In this document: in pieces, positions 56,793 to 64,000 of the stretch
Layout: each line of letters starts with the position of its first letter
Numbering within the stretch: position 1 is the first letter of the stretch
Source of the DNA: Hofstenia miamia
Taxonomy: Eukaryota > Xenacoelomorpha > Acoela
Assembly: GCA_004352715.1 (NCBI GenBank)
Contig: SCFE01000066.1
Location: forward strand, 279,376-343,375
Reading direction: 5' to 3'
Length of the DNA stretch: 64,000 nucleotides
Made by a program: the position numbers and the translations under genes
Notes under the pieces: model-generated
The model's input: only the letters and a program-made list of their open reading frames with translations
The model's database searches: none
Told to the model about the DNA's origin: nothing

Positions 56793-58550
56793 TCACCATG
56801 AATCATTTCTGCTGCTCTCTATAATGTTGCTTGCCTCTTGCATCTCCATATCTGTATTTTTGTATTTTTCTTCTTTAGTTAGTTTCAACACAATGTCTTT
56901 CTCAGTAGTGACCATTTTCTTGTGTCGTAGGAATGATGGATTCTTTAGTTGATTCGATATCGTGCACATACTGCGTAATTCATTTAATTTTTCATTAAAC
57001 TCCTCATAGTATTTTTCATAGAGTTTTAGTCCTTTGATCACTATCATCAGTGTCATAATTGCATCCACTCTACTTGTGTGCGCTAGATCAGGGTGTATCG
57101 TTGTTCTTGGGTTGAAGAATTCATATGTGGATCTCAATGATTTTGATACTGAAGCCTCATTATAGAACGTGCTTATGTTGTTACATACTTCTTCTCTTGT
57201 TATGATGTCTGGGTTGTTTTTGCCAAGTCTTATCATCGTTATTATCTCCAGGCGTCTCATTACGTCTTTATATCTATATTGTGCACTCCACAATTCACCC
57301 CACACTATGTTGTTAATTCCTGAGAATAGGATTACTGTTTGGGTTGGGCGTTTTTCTATTTCCATCCGTACCTTTTGTATCTGTTGATGTATAGCTTCTC
57401 TGTCTCTGTAAAGATCATATGGAGTTATTACCCCTTCTATGTATACTCGTTCTTTGTTGTTATTTTTTAGTAACATTTCTTTTGATTTCTTGTATCTGTC
57501 ATCATTCACTTTTTTCTCTGCTTCCTTGAGTGTATTCACATACGTGTTTTCTTCATGCCATACCACTTTCGCCACTTTTTTGTCTTTTAGTCTCCATGTT
57601 GGGAGTAGCATTGGTACCAATATTGTTGGTGGTGGTGTGCATTTTAGCTATGTCGTCATCATTTTATTTTCAATATTTTCATATGATACATCCATTTTTG
57701 ACGTTGTTGGCATTCCAAAGGTTGCTGGGTAGTTATTCTTACTTGTTTTTATGTTTTCCCAAAACGTATTTGTTAGTCCATACTTCATTAGACTTTGTGC
57801 TGTTTCTGGTTTATGAATTTGGATGTTATGCACTCTATGTCAACTGCCAATTGATTTTGTGGTTCTAACATTTGACGGATTTCATGTCTGGTGAATGCCT
57901 CCGTACATAATATTTTTATAAGCGATTTCGTCTCTCTTTCATATACCTCTCCAAATATACATTGCACAATGTTATCACGTTTTTCTCTTTTGACCGTGAT
58001 TTCGACTAGCAAGCGTTTGTCATCTGTATCTACCCACAATATTTTGCTTGGTTCTTTTTCTCCCCATTTCTCCATGTTGACTTTATCAATCTGTCTTTGG
58101 GTATTCAGAGTTAGTGCGATTGTGTTCAACTGTAGGAGTGCTTCCTCTAGTTGCATCTCTTTTTGGGATTTACTGACTATTTCTATGATCTCTATCAGCT
58201 TGTTTTCACCCTCTTTCCTCATTATTTCAGATCTCTTTATTATTTTTGTGTAAGCGCACTGCGGATAGTCTTTGATATATTTTCTCATTTCCATTGTGAT
58301 TGTTTTGTTCACATTATTTTGTTCTATCTTCTGTATCATTTGTAATGTGTCTGCACTTTCCCCCTCCCCACATGTACTTTCTAGTTTCATCGTTGAGTAT
58401 GTCAATCTCTGCTGGACATATGCCTGTTTTTTGGCAAGTTCTACTATGCTTGGCCTTCCCAGAGTGTGTTGTTGCATTAGTAGTCTCGTAAAATATTTTT
58501 GAAACTTCTGCTGTGCTTTCTTGGTTGGAGATAGCGTTGATATGTCATTT
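56793..58550 (-). pseudogene. Unidentified large gene, two interruptions
   Basis: Three minus-strand frames follow one another: an open stretch from about 58,550 through an ATG at 58,477 to 57,788, then 57,833-57,648, then 57,620-56,793. The last two share a frame and are separated by a single TAG. The first joins them by a frameshift near 57,835. Together they would give about 580 residues. The product is hydrophilic, Lys/Glu-rich and mostly helical, with no signal peptide or membrane segment. I recognise no domain. The stop lies about 30 bases before a polypurine tract and LTR-like start, so it may be the last ORF of an LTR retroelement. A host gene origin is the alternative. Confidence 0.5.
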
Positions 58551-58559
58551 TAACATAAA

Positions 58560-59737
58560 TTGAGGATATATATATGCAATTTTCTCAGATTTGGTGAAAA
58601 ACCCTAACTTTGCAATATTGACATTAAAACTGCTCTTTAGAGACTTCTTAAAATGAAAAAATGAATTCATATTTGAATTCTTCATTTTTGAATTTAGGTG
58701 GAAATGTTTTTTATTAGTTGCTAAGCTCTACCTAGATCTGTGCATGTTAATTTTTACTTAATGTGACTGTATATGGAAGCTGCTGTAAAGAAATTTATTT
58801 TTTATAAGGGCTTCATAAGTTGATTTTTGTTCTAAAACTGCAGTTTATACCTATTTTTAAGCCTTCTGAATCTATTCACACTGTTAGATTTTTTATTTGA
58901 TCAATGCTTCATTCATAATTTAATGAAATAATATGAATATTAGTTGAAATTCTAAAAAATGCAAATTTTATTAGATAGATTTATAAATTACTATTTCAAT
59001 ATTGTGTTAGTTGAAAAAATGAATTCATATTTTAATTGTAGGGGTTTAAAATTAGTTATAAATGTGTTAAGAGGGATTTTTATACTTTGATTTATTTCCA
59101 TTGTCAATGTATGGATGGAGGAAATGGTGGAGTTGAGAGCAGATGGGCCTGACAGTAAAAAAAGGTTTCCTCTTCTTAAAGAGGAAGCATATTATATTAT
59201 AAATATAGCATGGTTTTTAATTTCTAGGAAATTTTTTAAAAGCAAAACATTAATTGTTAAAATTTATGATAATAATTTTCATTATTAACAATTTAACAAT
59301 TATTTGCACAGGTTAGTTAAGTTCAAAGTTTGTTTGTTTCTTTGTGTGTTTACAAGTTATTGCCCATTTGCTTTAAATACAATATTAGTGTTTTTCAATT
59401 TTATTTTGAAGTAAATTATCAAAATATATTGTACAAATATATAATATTTCTCAAACTCTTTTATATAAATTTAATACCATTTCAAAATTAGTTTAATGCA
59501 AATATATTTTTTTAGAAGTTTTCCCAAAGACCCTACATAAAATATCAATAAATGCAATTACTTGCACACATAGAATCAGTTTTTGAAGTATTTCATAGTG
59601 ACTTGAAAATTTGTATTTTTTTCAGTGAGCATTATCTTTATAAGTCTATAATATTCATATAAAATTCAGCTAATATATAGTGACCTCTGTTATCATATTT
59701 AGAAAAGAAATTAAAAATTGTTTTTTAAACTACTAAC
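58560..59737. other. Intergenic, no recognised gene
   Basis: AT-rich. No integrase-like motif is visible on the minus strand between the gypsy pol relic and the unidentified gene. Confidence 0.45.
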
Positions 59738-60091
59738 GTGAGCAATTGTGAAATTTATGTCACATTCAATACTTTGTGAGACTTTTTTCATAATAAAACT
59801 AAGAAAGCAACTAATTTTGCTATTTTAGCTGTGAAGCTAAAGAGATATATAATTCATTGCAATACATGCTGCAGTACAAAACTGAAATGAAAATACAAAT
59901 AGTTTTTTCAATTCAATATTCTTATCCAATGAATAAAGTGAGCAATTGTGAAATTGATGACACATTCAATACTTTGTGAGACTTTTTTAATAATGCAAAT
60001 AAGAAAGCAACTAATGTTGCTATTTTAGCTGTGAAGCTAGAGACATATATAATTGATTGCAATACATGCTGCTGTACAAAACAGAAATAAA
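59738..60091. repeat. Tandem direct repeat, 200-bp period, two units
   Basis: About 155 bases starting GTGAGCAATTGTGAAATT recur 200 bases downstream (59,738 and 59,938) with roughly 90% identity. Both contain CTATTTTAGCTGTGAAGCTA. No coding role is seen. Confidence 0.85.
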
Positions 60092-60394
60092 ATTCTTTTA
60101 TTAAATCACAATGTATTTGATATCAAGTTCAAAGGATACACCAAAAGAATGTCCAAATCCAAATTTTCTGAATTGGAAAAAGGCTCAAAAGGTGAGCAAA
60201 GCAAGCCTTTTGAGCATGTCTCTTTAATTACAAAGGCCTCTTGAACAGTAATTCACACAATACACCAATGCCACTCCATTAAGTTGTTAACATTAATGTC
60301 AAACAATTCCATGTATTGCAGATGTGGTATAAATGTGAATTTGGATTTTTTTATGTGACTTCATTTTGATTTTATTCTGGTGGAGCTGTCATCA

Positions 60395-62304
60395 TGTCTG
60401 TGATTGCAAATAGTTTTCCTTTCCTGTGGTTGATTTGAAATTGAAATTCACTCATTGTTTCTATTCATCTTGCAACTATAGTGGATTGATCACCTGAAAA
60501 CTTTTTTAAGAAACTTAGATCCCTATTGTCTGTGTGAACAACAAATTCTTTTTCTAGCAATAAATGCAGAATTGTTTTACACTTTTGACCAAAGCTAGTG
60601 TTTTTAACTTTAAAGAACCATAATTTTCCTCAGAATTTCAAAGTTTTATGCTGAACCATTGTATCAGGCACCCCTTGCTGTCAACTACATGGCTAAGCAA
60701 AGCTCCAATTGCAACAGTACTCATATTGCAATCCAGTATGAAGGTTCTATCATAGTCAGGCATCAACTTGGGTATCTTTTTAATTCTTATCTAATAAGCT
60801 CAAGCCTCTCTTGGTGCCCCCAATTACATTCAAATGGATTCTTTTCCTTCATTAAGTTAGACATGTTTGCAGTCTTTTCATCAATGGCAATATAAAATGA
60901 CCCATAATTAATGATAATTCTTTCCTTATCATGGGGAATGTGATTTTATCTATGACATCTTACACATTATTCTCTAGGATTATCTGCCCATCAGGAATGT
61001 GCCTTCATAAAAAATCCACTTGTTTTCACATGATCTGTCATTAACATGTAAGCATGCTGAATACAGTATTTGCAGTGTTTTATCCAATTTCTATAAATGT
61101 TTGGTTATTGCCATACTCACTATTAAGATATTGTCAATGTAGGCCATAACTCAATTTTTGTTAGTTAACTTATTGCTTCATAGTACTTTCATTACATATC
61201 TCATTAAAATAGACTGAAGGGCATGTATAAACCATTCAGTCAATCTATGTGGAGTTATAAATTCAGTTTTTTCTATTTCAGATTTCTTCATTGGCCCTGC
61301 CAGTATGCCTTGAATAGATTTAATGTTGTGAAATATGTGTTCCTTGCAACCTTGTACAACAAATCTTCTATTTGAGGTAGAAGTTACGTATCTTTTTTCA
61401 TAATTTCATTTAGCTTCCTAAATTCTATGCACAACCTAAATTTTTTTCCTTGATTTACTAATAATGTGGGTTGATATGCATATACTTTAACTCAGATGAA
61501 TTATATCATTATTATATTGTTCTTTCATTGCTTTTTCACACTTGTGTTTCAAGTTTTCCAGTGCTCACGTTATCTGTTGATGCATAGGCTCATCACTGGC
61601 AGCTTCAATTTTATATTCCTCTCTGACTCCCTTTTTTACACTAATCACACTGAAATTCAATACGTCTTCATTCTTTTCCAGGATTCCTTTAAGTCTTTCA
61701 TACTGATCCATCTTTAGATAATTATAGTCTTTGCACTTGATTGTCAGGATTCTTGACATGTGCCCCTCTTGTGCATATGCTACGACAAGTGTGAATTTTC
61801 AACATTTTGAGTTATTATCAGTACTCCATATATTATTATCTTAATACATTTCAAGTTTACTATCCTATTCATTTTGTTTAATATTGGAATATGTGCAATT
61901 CCATTAATAATATTACATATTATATGTGGGATTGATATAATGAGTGATTCAAAGCGAGCGGTTTTTTCCAGTAATGAATTGGCCACCAAGATCGTGTGAT
62001 ATCTCACCTTTGCAATTTTTTCTCTGGGCTACGTAAAGCAAAAATCTATGTGAATAAACCAGCGACGAGAATTGGAAGCAAATATGAGTTGTTCATGAGA
62101 TTCCAGTCCCAATGCTCAAACGTGTAATCGAAAATTTAGCCTGAAAGAATGAACCATTTTAAGGTCAGTTGTGGCCAATATATAAAAGGGATTATTTCCA
62201 AGAAATAAAGGATTGTCTTTTCGGTTCATAATAAATTTTCGACCATAGCACATTTCATGTGTTTTATTTCTACAATCCAAAACCGTTTGTTTTGAATCAC
62301 CCAT
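60395..62304 (-). pseudogene. Ty3/gypsy-type pol relic (protease spacer, reverse transcriptase, RNase H)
   Basis: The relic is read on the minus strand in changing frames. Around 61,800-62,300 is a spacer with VANSLLE and IPILNKMNRIVNL resembling the region after the gypsy protease. EYKIEAASDEPMHQQ (about 61,580) opens the reverse transcriptase. KKFRLCIEFRKLNEIMKK (about 61,440), then a DLL..YF..L stretch, ITPHRLTEWF (about 61,240) and YIDNIL (about 61,130, in place of YIDDxx) follow. RNase H ends with ARWIETMSEFQFQINHRKGK near 60,420. Many stops and frameshifts are present, and the catalytic YIDD is damaged. No integrase is recognisable. Confidence 0.82.
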
Positions 62305-62427
62305 TAGATTTCAAATTTATTCCTAAATATGGATATATCATTATTTGATTATTTGTGCTTATTAGTTGATTTGCTAAATTTTGATTATTTTCCAATACAA
62401 CTAAATTTTCAACTGAATTCATATGCC

Positions 62428-62429
<2 letters not shown>

Positions 62430-62459
<30 letters not shown>
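62430..62459. repeat. (TA)n microsatellite at the contig end
   Basis: About 14 TA units ending at the gap. Confidence 0.9.
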
Positions 62460-63459
62460 NNNNNNNNNNNNNNNNNNNNNNNNNNNNNNNNNNNNNNNNN
62501 NNNNNNNNNNNNNNNNNNNNNNNNNNNNNNNNNNNNNNNNNNNNNNNNNNNNNNNNNNNNNNNNNNNNNNNNNNNNNNNNNNNNNNNNNNNNNNNNNNNN
62601 NNNNNNNNNNNNNNNNNNNNNNNNNNNNNNNNNNNNNNNNNNNNNNNNNNNNNNNNNNNNNNNNNNNNNNNNNNNNNNNNNNNNNNNNNNNNNNNNNNNN
62701 NNNNNNNNNNNNNNNNNNNNNNNNNNNNNNNNNNNNNNNNNNNNNNNNNNNNNNNNNNNNNNNNNNNNNNNNNNNNNNNNNNNNNNNNNNNNNNNNNNNN
62801 NNNNNNNNNNNNNNNNNNNNNNNNNNNNNNNNNNNNNNNNNNNNNNNNNNNNNNNNNNNNNNNNNNNNNNNNNNNNNNNNNNNNNNNNNNNNNNNNNNNN
62901 NNNNNNNNNNNNNNNNNNNNNNNNNNNNNNNNNNNNNNNNNNNNNNNNNNNNNNNNNNNNNNNNNNNNNNNNNNNNNNNNNNNNNNNNNNNNNNNNNNNN
63001 NNNNNNNNNNNNNNNNNNNNNNNNNNNNNNNNNNNNNNNNNNNNNNNNNNNNNNNNNNNNNNNNNNNNNNNNNNNNNNNNNNNNNNNNNNNNNNNNNNNN
63101 NNNNNNNNNNNNNNNNNNNNNNNNNNNNNNNNNNNNNNNNNNNNNNNNNNNNNNNNNNNNNNNNNNNNNNNNNNNNNNNNNNNNNNNNNNNNNNNNNNNN
63201 NNNNNNNNNNNNNNNNNNNNNNNNNNNNNNNNNNNNNNNNNNNNNNNNNNNNNNNNNNNNNNNNNNNNNNNNNNNNNNNNNNNNNNNNNNNNNNNNNNNN
63301 NNNNNNNNNNNNNNNNNNNNNNNNNNNNNNNNNNNNNNNNNNNNNNNNNNNNNNNNNNNNNNNNNNNNNNNNNNNNNNNNNNNNNNNNNNNNNNNNNNNN
63401 NNNNNNNNNNNNNNNNNNNNNNNNNNNNNNNNNNNNNNNNNNNNNNNNNNNNNNNNNNN
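62460..63459. other. Assembly gap of 1000 N
   Basis: Exactly 1000 N. Confidence 0.95.
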
Positions 63460-63753
63460 ATGCCACTCATTCCCCACCAGTGGACCACTGGTGGTGGCTA
63501 CATGGGTACTCTTTACAACTTCATCGAGTTGATTTATGTGGTATGTTTGGGTGAGCAATTACAACTTTAAAAATCTTGTCCATTAATTAGTAGGTTGTGT
63601 TTTTCAGATTCCTTAATTATTAGGCTGGCTGTGTTTTGATATAATCAAAAATCAGTTAATACGGTTGAACATTGAATATTGGTAATTAATCTCATATCGT
63701 CTAAATATTTGGCAATGTCACATTTTTTGCGATCTATGTCCAGCTATTCATTC

Positions 63754-63790
<37 letters not shown>

Positions 63791-64000
63791 GTATTTTTTA
63801 CATTTTACGTATCTTCTCATACATACCGTTGAGCAGTAAGTCATGGCAAAATTACAATTTAAGAGCTCTTCTGTTCGTCGATACTTGCAAATTTAAAATG
63901 TTTCTTAACTCTGCAATTTCCTTCCACTTCATCGCCTGTCCTAAAAATAAATTCAACAATTGTTAATACATTTTCATTATAAATGGATCATTTTGAAATG
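63460..64000. other. Unassigned sequence with a (TA)n tract
   Basis: The first 80 bases have near-normal base composition and are open on both strands (the minus strand reads INQLDEVVKSTHVATTSG). They could be the edge of an exon or transposon lost in the gap. A (TA)n tract lies at about 63,757-63,784. Nothing else is recognised. Confidence 0.35.

Noticed and set aside
57169-58502. Several plus-strand frames rich in Phe, Leu and Ser
   Set aside because: They are antisense to the unidentified minus-strand gene at 56,793-58,550 and have the composition expected of a complement.
60395-62304. Considered whether the gypsy pol relic and the 56.8-58.5 kb gene form one complete element
   Set aside because: No integrase or second LTR is visible between or around them, so a single element cannot be supported.

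Overview
The window is AT-rich eukaryotic DNA, most likely from an invertebrate animal. The reasons are single-exon cationic amino acid transporter (CAT, SLC7-like) genes in sequence packed with hAT, Tc1/mariner, piggyBac, Mutator-like, Penelope, LINE and Ty3/gypsy relics, many (TA)n microsatellites, and no bacterial operon structure. I cannot name the species. The sequence is a scaffold: five gaps are exactly 1000 N (2,079; 15,621; 30,107; 38,904; 62,460), which looks like a conventional unknown-size join. There are also gaps of 208 N (33,559) and 244 N (40,944) and a single N at 37,261. Order and orientation across the 1000-N joins should not be taken as proven.

Region by region. 1-15,620: repeats, a 5' end copy of a hAT-like transposon, a fragment of the CAT-linked repeat unit, a broken LINE, a hAT-like transposon with an intact transposase ORF (6,957-8,750), and a decayed Tc1 element (10,366-11,740). 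16,621-30,106: duplicated block A, a piggyBac relic, a 1.3-kb hAT element, CAT copy 1 (minus), duplicated block B and a Mutator-like element. 31,107-38,903: CAT copy 2 (minus, cut by a gap), a second 1.3-kb hAT element, a large foldback palindrome and a mariner 3' end. 39,904-62,459: a hAT relic, a LINE, CAT copy 3 (plus, complete), a Penelope relic with a hammerhead-like motif, blocks A and B again in inverted order and orientation, CAT copy 4 (plus, only the 3' half intact), an unidentified broken gene (56,793-58,550) and a Ty3/gypsy pol relic. 63,460-64,000: nothing recognised.

The unifying theme is a family of intronless transporter genes that has multiplied together with its transposon-loaded flanks. 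Copies 1 and 3 are almost identical over a central 229 residues but clearly diverged on both sides, which points to gene conversion. The repeat unit reads A - Mutator-like element - B - CAT. Target-site duplications around the Mutator-like element are intact in one copy and split between distant sites in the other, as expected if recombination between element copies drove the duplication or if the assembly joined contigs through them. Flipping the 39,904-62,459 contig would put all CAT copies head to tail, so the apparent large inverted repeat may be a scaffolding orientation error.
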